Positions 13,701-25,878 of a DNA stretch of 64,000 nucleotides are shown here, one piece after another. The position numbers and the translations under genes are program-made. This stretch comes from Argentina anserina. Lineage: Eukaryota > Streptophyta > Magnoliopsida > Rosales > Rosaceae. How positions within the stretch are numbered: position 1 is the stretch's first letter; every line of letters begins with the position of its first letter. The DNA lies in contig NW_026089494.1 of the NCBI RefSeq assembly GCF_933775445.1, positions 229,334 to 293,333 of the forward strand. Direction: 5' to 3'. The notes under the pieces are model-generated. The model worked only from the letters and a program-made list of their open reading frames with translations, was not told the origin of the DNA and searched no databases.

Positions 13701-16700
13701 ACTCAAAGTGCAATAGTAAACATACTCAAACGATAGAAAGATACTCAGTTTGAAAGAAACACAGGCCCACACTGGAAACACTCTCAAATTCAATAGAAAC
13801 TCGCATCAGAAAGGCTCACAGAAAGATACTTAAACGAGAATTAAAAAGATACTCAAATTGCAATAGTAAACATACTCAAACGATAGAAAGATACTCAGTT
13901 TGAAAGAAACACACGCCCACACTGGAAACACTCTCAAATTCAAGAGAAACTCGCATCAGAAAGCCGTTCAGAAACATACTCAAACGAGAATTGAAAAGAT
14001 ACTCAAACGAGAATTGGAAACATACTCAAACGATAGAAAGATACACAGTTTGAAAGAAACACACGCCCACACTGGAAACACTCTCAAATTCTATAGAAAC
14101 TCGCATCAGAAAGGCTTACGGAAAGATACTCAAACGAGAATTGAAAAGATACTCAAATTGCAATAGTAAACATTCTCAAACGATAGAAAGATAGTCAGTT
14201 TGAAAGAAACACACACCCACACTGGAAACACTCTCAAATTCAATAGAAACTCGCATCAGAAAGCCGTTCAGAAACATACTCAAACGAGAATTGAAAAGAT
14301 ACTCAAAGTGCAATAGTAAACATACTCAAACGATAGAAAGATACTCAGTTTGAAAGAAACACACGCCCACACTGGAAACACTCTCAAATTCAATAGAAAC
14401 TCGCATCAGAAAGGCTTACAGAAAGATACTCAAACGAGAATTGAAAAGATACTCATATTGCAATACTAAACATACTCAAACGATAGCAAGATACTCAGTT
14501 TGAAAGAAACACACGCCCACACTGGAAACACTCTCAAATTCAAGAAAAACTCGCATCGAAAGCCGTTCAGAAAGATACTCAAATGAGAATTGAAAAGATA
14601 CTCAAATTGCAATAGTAAACATACTCAAACGATAGAAACATACTCAGTTTGAAAGAAACACACGCCCACACTGGAAACACTCTCAAATTCAATAGAACCT
14701 CGCATCAGAAAGGCTTACAGAAAGATACTCAAACGAGAATTGAAAAGATACTCAAAGTGCAATAGTAAACATACTCAAACGATAGAAAGATACTCAGTTT
14801 GAAAGAAACACACTCCCACACTGGAAACACTCTCAAATTCAATAGAAACTCGCATCAGAAAGGCTTAGAGAAAGATACTCAAACGAGAATAGAAAAGATA
14901 CTCAAATTGCAATAGTAAACATACTCAAACGATAGAAAGATACTCAGTTTGAAAGAAACACACGCCCACACTGGAAACACTCTCAAATTCAATAGAAACT
15001 CGCATTAGAAAGGCTTACAGAAAGATACTCAAACGAGAATTGAAAAGATAATCAAATTGCAATAGTAAACATACTCAAACGATAGAAAGATAGTCAGTTT
15101 GAAAGAAACACACGCCCACACTGGAAACACTCTCAAATTCAATAGAAACTCGCATCAGAAAGGCTTACGGAAAGATACTCAAACGAGAATTGAAAAGATA
15201 CTCAAAGTGCAATAGTAAACATTCTCAAACGATAGAAAGATACTCAGTTTGAAAGAAACACACACCCACACTGGAAACACTCTCAAATTCAAGAGAAACT
15301 CGCATCAGAAAGCCGTTCAGAAACATACTCAAACGAGAATTGAAAAGATACTCAAAGTGCAATAGTAAACATACTCAAACGATAGAAAGATACTCAGTTT
15401 GAAAGAAACACACGCCCACACTGGAAACACTCTCAAATTCAAGAAAAACTCGCAACGAAAGCCGTTCAGAAAGATACTCAAACGAGAATTGAAAAGATAC
15501 TCAAAGTGCAATAGTAAACATACTCAAACGATAGAAAGATACTCAGTTTGAAAGAAACACACGCCCACACTGGAAACACTCTCAAATTCAATAGAAACTC
15601 GCATCAGAAAGGCTTACAGAAAGATACTCAAACGAGAATTGAAAAGATACTCATATTGCAATACTAAACATACTCAAACGATAGCAAGATACTCAGTTTG
15701 AAAGAAACACAGGCCCACACTGGAAACACTCTCAAATTCAATAGAAACTCGCATCAGAAAGGCTTACAGAAAGATACTCAAACGAGAATAGAAAAGATAC
15801 TCAAATTGCAATAGTAAACATACTCAAACGATAGAAAGATACTCAGATTGAAAGAAACACACGCCCACACTGGAAACACTCTCAAATTCAATAGAAACTC
15901 GCATTAGAAAGGCTTACAGAAAGATACTCAAACGAGAATTGAAAAGATAATCAAATTGCAATAGTAAACATACTCAAACGATAGAAAGATAGTCAGTTTG
16001 AAAGAAACACACGCCCACACTGGAAACACTCTCAAATTCTATAGAAACTCGCATCAGAAAGGCTTACGGAAAGATACTCAAACGAGAATTGAAAAGATAC
16101 TCAAAGTGCAATAGTAAACATTCTCAAACGATAGAAAGATACTCAGTTTGAAAGAAACACACACCCACACTGGAAACACTCTCAAATTCAAGAGAAACTC
16201 GCATCAGAAAGCCGTTCAGAAACATACTCAAACGAGAATTGAAAAGATACTCAAAGTGCAATAGTAAACATACTCAAACGATAGAAAGATACTCAGTTTG
16301 AAAGAAACACACGCCCACACTGGAAACACTCTCAAATTCAAGAAAAACTCGCAACGAAAGCCGTTCAGAAAGATACTCAAACGAGAATTGAAAAGATACT
16401 CAAAGTGCAATAGTAAACATACTCAAACGATAGAAAGATACTCAGTTTGAAAGAAACACACGCCCACACTGGAAACACTCTCAAATTCAATAGAAACTCG
16501 CATCGAAAGCCGTTCAGAAAGATACTAAACCGAGAATTGAAAAGATACTCAAAGTGCAATAGTAAACATACTCAAACGATAGAAAGATACTCAGTTTGAA
16601 AGAAACACAGGCCCACACTGGAAACACTCTCAAATTCAATAGAAACTCGCATCAGAAAGGCTCACAGAAAGATACTTAAACGAGAATTAAAAAGATACTC

Positions 16701-19700
16701 AAATTGCAATAGTAAACATACTCAAACGATAGAAAGATACTCAGTTTGAAAGAAACACACGCCCACACTGGAAACACTCTCAAATTCAATAGAAACTCGC
16801 ATCAGAAAGCCGTTCAGAAACATACTCAAACGAGAATTGAAAAGATACTCAAAGTGCAATAGTAAACATACTCAAACGATAGAAAGATACTCAGTTTGAA
16901 AGAAACACACGCCCACACTGGAAACACTCTCAAATTCAATAGAACCTCGCATCAGAAAGGCTTACAGAAAGATACTCAAACGAGAATTGAAAAGATACTC
17001 AAAGTGCAATAGTAAACATACTCAAACGATAGAAAGATACTCAGATTGAAAGAAACACACGCCCACACTGGAAACACTCTCAAATTCAATAGAAACTCGC
17101 ATTAGAAAGGCTTACAGAAAGATACTCAAACAAGAATTGAAAAGATAATCAAATTGCAATAGTAAACATACTCAAACGATAGAAAGATAGTCAGTTTGAA
17201 AGAAACACACGCCCACACTGGAAACACTCTCAAATTCTATAGAAACTCGCATCAAAAAGGCTTACGGAAAGATACTCAAACGAGAATTGAAAAGATACTC
17301 AAAGTGCAATAGTAAACATTCTCAAACGATAGAAAGATACTCAGTTTGAAAGAAACACACACCCACACTGGAAAGACTCTCAAATTCAAGAGAAACTCGC
17401 ATCAGAAAGCCGTTCAGAAACATACTCAAACGAGAATTGAAAAGATACTCAAAGTGCAATAGTAAACATACTCAAACGATAGAAAGATACTCAGTTTGAA
17501 AGAAACACACGCCCACACTGGAAACACTCTCAAATTCAAGAAAAACTCGCAACGAAAGCCGTTCAGAAAGATACTCAAACGAGAATTGAAAAGATACTCA
17601 AAGTGCAATAGTAAACATACTCAAACGATAGAAAGATACTCAGTTTGAAAGAAACACACGCCCACACTGGAAACACTCTCAAATTCAATAGAAACTCGCA
17701 TCGAAAGCCGTTCAGAAAGATACTAAACCGAGAATTGAAAAGATACTCAAAGTGCAATAGTAAACATACTCAAACGATAGAAAGATACTCAGTTTGAAAG
17801 AAACACAGGCCCACACTGGAAACACTCTCAAATTCAATAGAAACTCGCATCAGAAAGGCTTACAGAAAGATACTCAAACGAGAATTGAAAAGATACTCAT
17901 ATTGCAATACTAAACATACTCAAACGATAGCAAGATACTCAGTTTGAAAGAAACACACGCCCACACTGGAAACACTCTCAAATTCAAGAAAAACTCGCAT
18001 CGAAAGCCGTGCAGAAAGATACTCAAATGAGAATTGAAAAGATACTCAAATTGCAATAGTAAACATACTCAAACGATAGAAACATACTCAGTTTGAAAGA
18101 AACACACGCCCACACTGGAAACACTCTCAAATTCAATAGAACCTCGCATCAGAAAGGCTTACAGAAAGATACTCAAACGAGAATTGAAAAGATACTCAAA
18201 GTGCAATAGTAAACATACTCAAACGATAGAAAGATACTCAGTTTGAAAGAAACACACTCCCACACTGGAAACACTCTCAAATTCAATAGAAACTCGCATC
18301 AGAAAGGCTTAGAGAAAGATACTCAAACGAGAATAGAAAAGATACTCAAATTGCAATAGTAAACATACTCAAACGATAGAAAGATACTCAGATTGAAAGA
18401 AACACACGCCCACACTGGAAACACTCTCAAATTCAATAGAAACTCGCATTAGAAAGGCTTACAGAAAGATACTCAAACGAGAATTGAAAAGATAATCAAA
18501 TTGCAATAGTAAACATACTCAAACGATAGAAAGATAGTCAGTTTGAAAGAAACACACGCCCACACTGGAAACACTCTCAAATTCTATAGAAACTCGCATC
18601 AAAAAGGCTTACGGAAAGATACTCAAACGAGAATTGAAAAGATACTCAAAGTGCAATAGTAAACATTCTCAAACGATAGAAAGATACTCAGTTTGAAAGA
18701 AACACACACCCACACTGGAAAGACTCTCAAATTCAAGAGAAACTCGCATCAGAAAGCCGTTCAGAAACATACTCAAACGAGAATTGAAAAGATACTCAAA
18801 GTGCAATAGTAAACATACTCAAACGATAGAAAGATACTCAGTTTGAAAGAAACACACGCCCACACTGGAAACACTCTCAAATTCAAGAAAAACTCGCAAC
18901 GAAAGCCGTTCAGAAAGATACTCAAACGAGAATTGAAAAGATACTCAAAGTGCAATAGTAAACATACTCAAACGATAGAAAGATACTCAGTTTGAAAGAA
19001 ACACACGCCCACACTGGAAACACTCTCAAATTCAATAGAAACTCGCATCGAAAGCCGTTCAGAAAGATACTAAACCGAGAATTGAAAAGATACTCAAAGT
19101 GCAATAGTAAACATACTCAAACGATAGAAAGATACTCAGTTTGAAAGAAACACAGGCCCACACTGGAAACACTCTCAAATTCAATAGAAACTCGCATCAG
19201 AAAGGCTCACAGAAAGATACTTAAACGAGAATTAAAAAGATTCTCAAATTGCAATAGTAAACATACTCAAACGATAGAAAGATACTCAGTTTGAAAGAAA
19301 CACACGCCCACACTGGAAACACTCTCAAATTCAAGAGAAACTCGCATCAGAAAGCCGTTCAGAAACATACTCAAACGAGAATTGAAAAGATACTCAAAGT
19401 GCAATAGTAAACATACTCAAACGATAGAAAGATACTCAGTTTGAAAGAAACACACGCCCACACTGGAAACACTCTCAAATTCAATAGAAACTCGCATCGA
19501 AAGCCGTTCAGAAAGATACTAAACCGAGAATTGAAAAGATACTCAAAGTGCAATAGTAAACATACTCAAACGATAGAAAGATACTCAGTTTGAAAGAAAC
19601 ACAGGCCCACACTAGAAACACTCTCAAATTCAATAGAAACTCGCATCAGAAAGGCTCACAGAAAGATACTTAAACGAGAATTAAAAAGATACTCAAATTG

Positions 19701-19745
19701 CAATAGTAAACATACTCAAACGATAGAAAGATACTCAGTTTGAAA

Positions 19746-22700
19746 GAAACACACGCCCACACCGGAAACACTCTCAAATTCAATAGAAACTCGCATCAGA
19801 AAGGCTTACAGAAAGATACTCAAAGTGCAATAGTAAACATACTCAAACGAAAGAAAGATACTCAGTTTGAAAGAAACACACTACCACACTGGAAACACTC
19901 TCAAATTCAAGAGAAACTCGCATCAGAAAGGCTTACAGAAAGATACTCAAACGAGAATTGAAAAGATACTGAAAGTGCAATAGTAAACATACTCAAACGA
20001 TAGAAAGATACTCAGTTTGAAAGAAACACACTCCCACACGGGAAACACTTTCAAATTCAAGAGAAACTCGCACCAGAAAGCCGTTCAGAAACATACTCAA
20101 ACCGGAATTGAAAAGATACTCAAAGTGCAATAGTAAACATACTCAAACGATAGAAAGATACTCAGTTTGAAAGAAACACACGCCCACACTGGAAACACTC
20201 TCAAATTCAATAGAAACTCGCATCACAAAGGCTTACAAAAAGATACTCAAACGAGAATTGAAAAGATACTCCAATTGCAATAGTAAACATACTCAAACGA
20301 TAGAAAGATACTCAGTTTGAAAAAAACACACGCCCACACTGGAAACACTCTCAAATTCAAGAAAAACTCGCATCAGAAAGCCGTTCAGAAACATACTCAA
20401 ACGGGAATTGAAAAGATACTCAAAGTGCAATAGTAAACATACTCAAACAATAGAAAGATACTCAGTTTGAAAGAAACACACGCCCACACTGGAAACACTC
20501 TAAAATTCAATAGAAACTCGCATCAGAAAGGCTTACAGAAAGATATTTAAACGAGAATTGAAAAGATACTCCAATTGCAATAGTAAACATACTCAAACGA
20601 TAGAAAGATACTCAGTTTGAAAGAAACACACTCCCACACAGGAAACACTCTAAAATTCAAGAGAAACTCGCATCACAAAGGCTTACGGAAAGATACTCAA
20701 ACGAGAATTGAAAAGATACTCAAATTGCAATAGTAAACATACTCAAACGATAGAAAGATACTCAGTTTGAAAGAAACACACGCCCACACCGGAAACACTC
20801 TCAAATTCAATAGAAACTCGCATCACAAAGGCTTACAGAAAGATACTCAAACGAGAATTGAAAAGATACTCAAATTGCAATAGTAAACATACTCAAACGA
20901 TAGACAGATACTCAGTTTGAAAGAAACACAGGCCCACACTGGAAACACTCTCAAATTCAAGAGAAACTCGCATCAGAAAGGCTTATATAAAGATACTCAA
21001 ACGAGAATTGAAAAGATACTCAAATTGCAATAGTAAACATACTCAAACGATAGAAAGATACTCAGTTTGAAAGAAACACACGCCCACACTGGAAACACTC
21101 TCAAATTCAATAGAAACTCGCATCAGAAAGGCTTACAGAAAGATACTCAAAGTGCAATAGTAAACATACTCAAACGATAGAAAGATACTCAGTTTGAAAG
21201 AAACACACAACCACACTGGAAACACTCTCAAATTCAAGAAAAACTCGCATCAGAAAGGCTTACAGAAAGATACTCAAACGAGAATTGAAAAGATACTGAA
21301 AGTGCAATAGTAAACATACTCAAACGATAGAAAGATACTCAGTTTGAAAGAAACACACGCCCACACTGGAAACACTCTAAAATTCAATAGAAACTAGCAT
21401 CAGAAAGGCTTACAGAAAGATACTCAAACGAAAATTGAAAAGATACTCAAATTGCAATAGTAAACATACTCAAACGATAGACAGATACTCAGTTTGAAAG
21501 AAACACAGGCCCACACTGGAAACACTCTCAAATTCAAGAGAAACTCGCATCAGAAAGCCGTTCAGAAACATACTCAAACGGGAATTGAAAAGATACTCAA
21601 ATTGCAATAGTAAACATACACAAACGATAGAAAGATACTCAGTTTGAAAGAAACACACGCCCACACTGGAAACACTCTAAAATTCAATAGAAACTCGCAT
21701 CAGAAAGGCTTACAGAAAGATACTCAAACGAGAATTGAAAAGATACTCCAATTGCAATAGTAAACATACTCAAACGATAGAAAGATACTCAGTTTGAAAG
21801 AAACACACTCCCACACAGGAAACACTCTCAAATTCAAGAGAAACTCGCATCACAAAGGCTTACGGAAAGATACTCAAACGAGAATTGAAAAGATACTCAA
21901 ATTGCAATAGTAAACATACTCAAACGATAGAAAGATACTCAGTTTGAAAGAAACACACGCCCACACCGGAAACACTCTCAAATTCAATAGAAACTCGCAT
22001 CACAAAGGCTTACAGAAAGATACTCAAACGAGAATTGAAAAGATACTCAAATTGCAATAGTAAACATACTCAAACGATAGACAGATACTCAGTTTGAAAG
22101 AAACACAGGCCCACACTGGAAACACTCTCAAATTCAAGAGAAACTCGCATCAGAAAGCCGTTCAGAAACATACTCAAACGGGAATTGAAAAGATACTCAA
22201 AGTGCAATAGTAAACGTACACAAACGATAGAAAGATACTCAGTTTGAAAGAAACACACGCCCACACTGGAAACACTCTAAAATTCAATAGAAACTAGCAT
22301 CAGAAAGGCTTACAGAAAGATACTCAAACGAGAATTGAAAAGATACTCAAATTGCAATAGTAAACATACTCAAACGATAGAAAGATACTCAGTTTGAAAG
22401 AAACACACTCCCACACGGGAAACACTCTCAAATTCAAGAGAAACTCGCACCAGAAAGCCGTTCAGAAACATACTCAAACCGGAATTGAAAAGATACTCAA
22501 AGTGCAATAGTAAACATACACAAACGATAGAAAGATACTCAGTTTGAAAGAAACACACGCCCACACTGGAAACACTCTAAAATTCAATAGAAACTCGCAT
22601 AAGAAAGGCTTACAGAAAGATATTTAAACGAGAATTGAAAAGATACTCCAATTGCAATAGTAAACATACTCAAACGATAGAAAGATACTCAGTTTGAAAG

Positions 22701-23580
22701 AAACACACGCCCACACTGGAAACACTCTCAAATTCAAGAAAAACTCGCATCAGAAAGCCGTTCAGAAACATACTCAAACGGGAATTGAAAAGATACTCAA
22801 AGTGCAATAGTAAACATACTCAAACAATAGAAAGATACTCAGTTTGAAAGAAACACACGCCCACACTGGAAACACTCTAAAATTCAATAGAAACTCGCAT
22901 CAGAAAGGCTTACAAAAAGATACTCAAACGAGAATTGAAAAGTTACTCAAATTGCAATAGTAAACATACTCAAACGATAGAAAGATACTCAGTTTGAAAG
23001 AAACACACGCCCACACCGGAAACACTCTCAAATTCAATAGAAACTCGCATCACAAAGGCTTACAGAAAGATACTCAAACGAGAATTGAAAAGATACTCAA
23101 ATTGCAATAGTAAACATACTCAAACGATAGACAGATACTCAGTTTGAAAGAAACACAGGCCCACACTGGAAACACTCTCAAATTCAAGAGAAACTCGCAT
23201 CAGAAAGGCTTATATAAAGATACTCAAACGAGAATTGAAAAGATACTCAAATTGCAATAGTAAACATACTCAAACGATAGAAAGATACTCAGTTTGAAAG
23301 AAACACACGCCCACACTGGAAACACTCTCAAATTCAATAGAAACTCGCATCAGAAAGGCTTACAGAAAGATACTCAAAGTGCAATAGTAAACATACTCAA
23401 ACGATAGAAAGATACTCAGTTTGAAAGAAACACACTACCACACTGGAAACACTCTCAAATTCAAGAAAAACTCGCATCAGAAAGGCTTACAGAAAGATAC
23501 TCAAACGAGAATTGAAAAGATACTGAAAGTGCAATAGTAAACATACTCAAACGATAGAAAGATACTCAGTTTGAAAGAAA
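19746..23580. repeat. Satellite array, variant group B (150 bp monomers)
   Basis: From about 19.75 kb the array changes character. CACACTGG alternates with CACACCGG, CACACGGG and CACACAGG. GCATCAGAAAGG alternates with GCATCACAAAGG. CGAGAATTG alternates with CGGGAATTG and CCGGAATTG. ACATACTCAAACG alternates with ACATACACAAACG, and GAAAGATAC with GACAGATAC. Monomers are nearly all exactly 150 bp apart from three 127-bp short forms with junctions at 19815, 21142 and 23369. Parts of the block are repeated later: about 21470-22560 reappears at 30185-31280 (offset 8715), and about 22000-23580 at 40080-41590 (offset about 18009). No gene is seen. Confidence 0.93.
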
Positions 23581-24134
23581 CACACTCCCACACGGGAAAC
23601 ACTCTCAAATTCAAGAGAAACTCGCATCAGAAAGCCGTTCAGAAACATACTCAAACGAGAATTGAAAAGATACTCAAAGTGCAATAGTAAACATACTCAA
23701 ACGATAGAAAGATACTCAGTTTGAAAGAAACACACGCCCACACTGGAAACACTCTCAAATTCAAGAAAAACTCGCATCGAAAGCCGTTCAGAAAGATACT
23801 CAAACGAGAATTGAAAAGATACTCAAAGTGCAATAGTAAACATACTCAAACGATAGAAAGATACTCAGTTTGTAAGAAACACACGCCCACACTGGAAACA
23901 CTCTCAAATTCAAGAAAAACTCGCATCGAAAGCCGTTCAGAAAGATACTCAAACGAGAATTGAAAAGATACTCAAATTGCAATAGTAAACATACTCAAAC
24001 GATAGAAAGATACTCAGTTTGAAAGAAACACACGCCCACACTGGAAACACTCTCAAATTCAAGAAAAACTCGCATCGAAAGCCGTTCAGAAAGATACTCA
24101 AACGAGAATTGAAAAGATACTCAAATGGCAATAG
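23581..24134. repeat. Short return of group A-type satellite monomers before LTR 1
   Basis: Three to four monomers carry the group A forms CAAGAAAAACTCGC and GCATCGAAAGCCG, which are otherwise rare after 19.75 kb. The last monomer before the LTR has AAATGGCAATAG, with GG where almost all others read TTGC or GTGC. That form occurs only here, at about 31966 and at about 36613. It therefore marks this flank as paralogous to the 4647-bp repeats downstream. Confidence 0.85.
24130..24134. repeat. Left target-site duplication of LTR 1 (AATAG)
   Basis: AATAG directly precedes TGATAG and is repeated exactly after the closing CTATCA at 25874-25878. Removing the LTR and one copy restores a normal monomer in register. 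Confidence 0.92.
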
Positions 24135-25208
24135 TGATAGAGCGTTTTGTTAGAACGTCTATAAAATACCCTGAAAAACATCATCGTTAGTATAGAATAA
24201 GCAGGGATCGTTCAGTCCGGGGAATTAAAAGGGCCTCAACACTTATCATGTTATTGGGGGTTTTGAAATTGATTATAAAACTAATACTGAAAATAAATCC
24301 TAAATTACTTATATACAATTGATCAACCACTCATCACATAACCAAAACACGAATTCTACTCAAGAAACATGTATCACACGTGTAGAACAACATATAGGCA
24401 GCGAATTATTACGATTCTTTCTAAGTCCATTTCAATTCCAATTCTAATTAGAGTCCGAAGCGGTTCATCTAATCGTTAAGACTTCTTAATTATTTATAAT
24501 CAACGAAGCCTTCAATCCTAAACATATGCTAAAAAGAGTTCAACATAACGAAACGTACTAGTTAAACACAAAGTAGCACATAAGCACATTAAGTCGAATT
24601 GGAGACATGTAAGCAAGCATGGCGTCACTCATCTTGATCAAGCATGCAAATTCCTAGAACTATCACAGCCCTATATAAGTATCCATAATTGAAACACGAA
24701 GCGCATATTCAATCAAAGAACACTTCGGTGAATTAAATCGCAACCCTAGGAGAACCATGGCCTTGGCTTCCTCAAGCATTGATTTAGATGTACAAATTCA
24801 AGGAATTAATTGAAATAAAACCTAAATTATTTCGAAAATCCTACTGCCCTAATCTATTACACACGAATTCATACATCTTTCATGAGTTCATACAATCAAA
24901 ACATAAAACCAAAGAAGTCTGAATTTATATTCTTCATATATAAAACAGAAAATAACATCCAATAATTCATTCAATAAATTCGAAAATTGCAGAAAATAAA
25001 AAGAAAGGTTACAAGCCATGGATGAATCACACATTAGAAACCTTGAAGGATGAAGCAAGGATGAATTCGGATTTGGAGAGGCAAGAAGATGAGCACGGCT
25101 TGGTGGAGATGGATGAAGTTTTTGGCTTGTAATTTTCTGGATATTTGGGCAGAATTTTGGCTTTGTGTTTGGGAGAATGGAGATGGTGAATTGTGAGGGA
25201 GGCCATGC

Positions 25209-25217
25209 CTTTTATAG
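25209..25217 (-). promoter_or_regulatory. Putative LTR TATA box (CTATAAAAG, minus strand)
   Basis: Read on the minus strand this is CTATAAAAGGC, a good match to the plant TATA consensus, with a pyrimidine-rich CA-containing stretch 20-40 bases downstream that could hold the start site. It is conserved in the second LTR at 28011-28019. An ATG lies only a few bases downstream of the box, upstream of any likely start site, so it is probably not a translation start. Activity is not shown by sequence alone. Confidence 0.5.
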
Positions 25218-25264
25218 AGGAAGGAGGAGAGGAGGGGCTGCTAGGGTTTTGAATGGGCTGATCC

Positions 25265-25560
25265 ATGTATTTCCTTTTTTTTCTTTTCTTTCCTTCTCGA
25301 TTGAATGATGATCATCTTTGGTGGTCACATGCATTCTCCCTTCTTCTAGACCACATGCATTCTTCAGAATTATCTATTTGTTCTCTCCTTCCTTTTTCTT
25401 CTTTTGTTTCCTTCTTTTCTTATTCTTTCCATTTAATGGCCGGATGAACCTTCCCTCTTTTAAGGCTGCATACTTCTTCCTTTTCATCTTATTCAGAAAC
25501 TAAATTACTTCTTTCCTTTTTCTCCTTTTGTTTCCTTCTTCTCCTCATTCTTTCCATAAT
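25265..25560. repeat. Pyrimidine-rich region with internal duplications in U3 of LTR 1
   Basis: The plus strand is a long C/T-rich stretch. A pyrimidine block of about 45 bp (TTTGTTTCCTTCTT with flanks ending in ATTCTTTCCAT) occurs near 25390-25434 and again near 25514-25557. Upstream, CACATGCATTCT at 25326 and 25352 forms a 26-bp direct repeat containing CATGCA, the core of the RY motif bound by plant B3-domain factors. Repeated motifs upstream of a TATA box are common in LTR enhancers. An enhancer role here is inference. Confidence 0.5.
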
Positions 25561-25873
25561 TTCCAAGTCATTATCTCACATTTAATTCTGAAAATAAAGA
25601 AAGGAAATAATAAATATAAATCACATATGTTACAGAAATATCGAATAATAAAAATCCTAACCAAACTAGGTTTCCTAGTTCGACAAGGAATACTACTCTA
25701 TAGCATTCTCGACAATTTCTGCATTTTACACCCGTTTTAGCACTAAAAGGGAACGAACGTCACTAAAGACTCCTAACTCGATTCAATGACTCTATACTAG
25801 AATAATAAGGGCTAACTAAAGTACGAATGGAGGTAAAAACATGTTAAGAACGTCGCACAAAGTGCTCCTATCA

Positions 25874-25878
25874 AATAG
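25874..25878. repeat. Right target-site duplication of LTR 1 (AATAG)
   Basis: Exact repeat of 24130-24134, immediately after CTATCA and continuing into the normal satellite words TAAACATACTCAAACG. Confidence 0.92.

Larger units (their letters stand above)
1..19745. repeat. Satellite array, variant group A (about 149-150 bp monomers)
   Basis: Uninterrupted head-to-tail monomers, recognisable by the recurring words GATACTCAAACGAGAATTG, GATAGAAAGATACTCAG, CCCACACTGGAAACACTC and AACTCGCATC. The T in CACACTGG is almost invariant here. Many monomers read GCATCGAAAGCCG or GCAACGAAAGCCG, one base shorter than GCATCAGAAAGCCG, so the effective period is about 149.6 bp. Whole multi-monomer blocks recur at fixed offsets: 899 (about 6 monomers), 1196-1198 (8), 1346-1347 (9), 2543 (17), 3143 (21) and 7331 bp (49). 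No gene, promoter or other element is visible. Short open frames recur once per monomer on the minus strand and across some monomer pairs on the plus strand, but they follow the repeat and have no independent coding support. Array function is unknown; the monomer length is in the range usual for plant centromeric and subtelomeric satellites. Confidence 0.97.
24135..25873 (-). mobile_element. Solo LTR 1 (LTR retrotransposon remnant)
   Basis: A 1739-bp non-satellite insertion that begins TGATAGAGCG and ends GCTCCTATCA, giving the TG...CA ends typical of LTRs, flanked by a perfect 5-bp duplication (AATAG). It has no internal direct terminal repeats, gag/pol coding, primer-binding site or polypurine junction, so it is one LTR left after LTR-LTR recombination, not a full element. 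A closely related copy lies at 26933. The minus orientation is inferred from a TATA-like box at 25209-25217 read on the minus strand, followed by a CT- and CA-rich leader-like stretch. In that orientation U3 would be about 660 bp and R-U5 about 1.07 kb. Short open frames inside it are not preserved as coding between the copies. The superfamily (Ty1/copia or Ty3/gypsy) cannot be decided without the internal region. Confidence 0.88.

Noticed and set aside
215..19553. Recurring minus-strand open frames of 60 codons and plus-strand frames of 88-100 codons in group A
   Set aside because: They repeat with every copy of the same monomer types, follow the tandem repeat exactly, have low-complexity composition and show no coding constraint, promoter or separate homology. 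They are consequences of a stop-poor strand in the satellite.
1..24134. CRISPR array
   Set aside because: The repeats are head-to-tail with no unique spacers, the unit is 150 bp, and no cas genes are present; the LTRs point to a eukaryotic genome.
24159..24170. Plus-strand TATA box CTATAAAATACC near the left end of LTR 1
   Set aside because: It lies only about 25 bp from the LTR end, too close for a normal U3, and lacks a leader-like region. The minus-strand candidate fits better, though orientation is not proven.
25027..25740. Open frames of 60-79 codons inside LTR 1
   Set aside because: They lie in U3/R-like and pyrimidine-rich sequence, overlap on both strands, and only partly correspond to frames in LTR 2, with indels and no conserved protein domain.
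24135..25873. DNA transposon with terminal inverted repeats
   Set aside because: TGATAG and CTATCA are inverted, but the match decays after a few bases. A 5-bp duplication with TG...CA ends fits an LTR better than the common plant DNA transposon families (CACTA 3 bp, hAT 8 bp, Mutator 9 bp).
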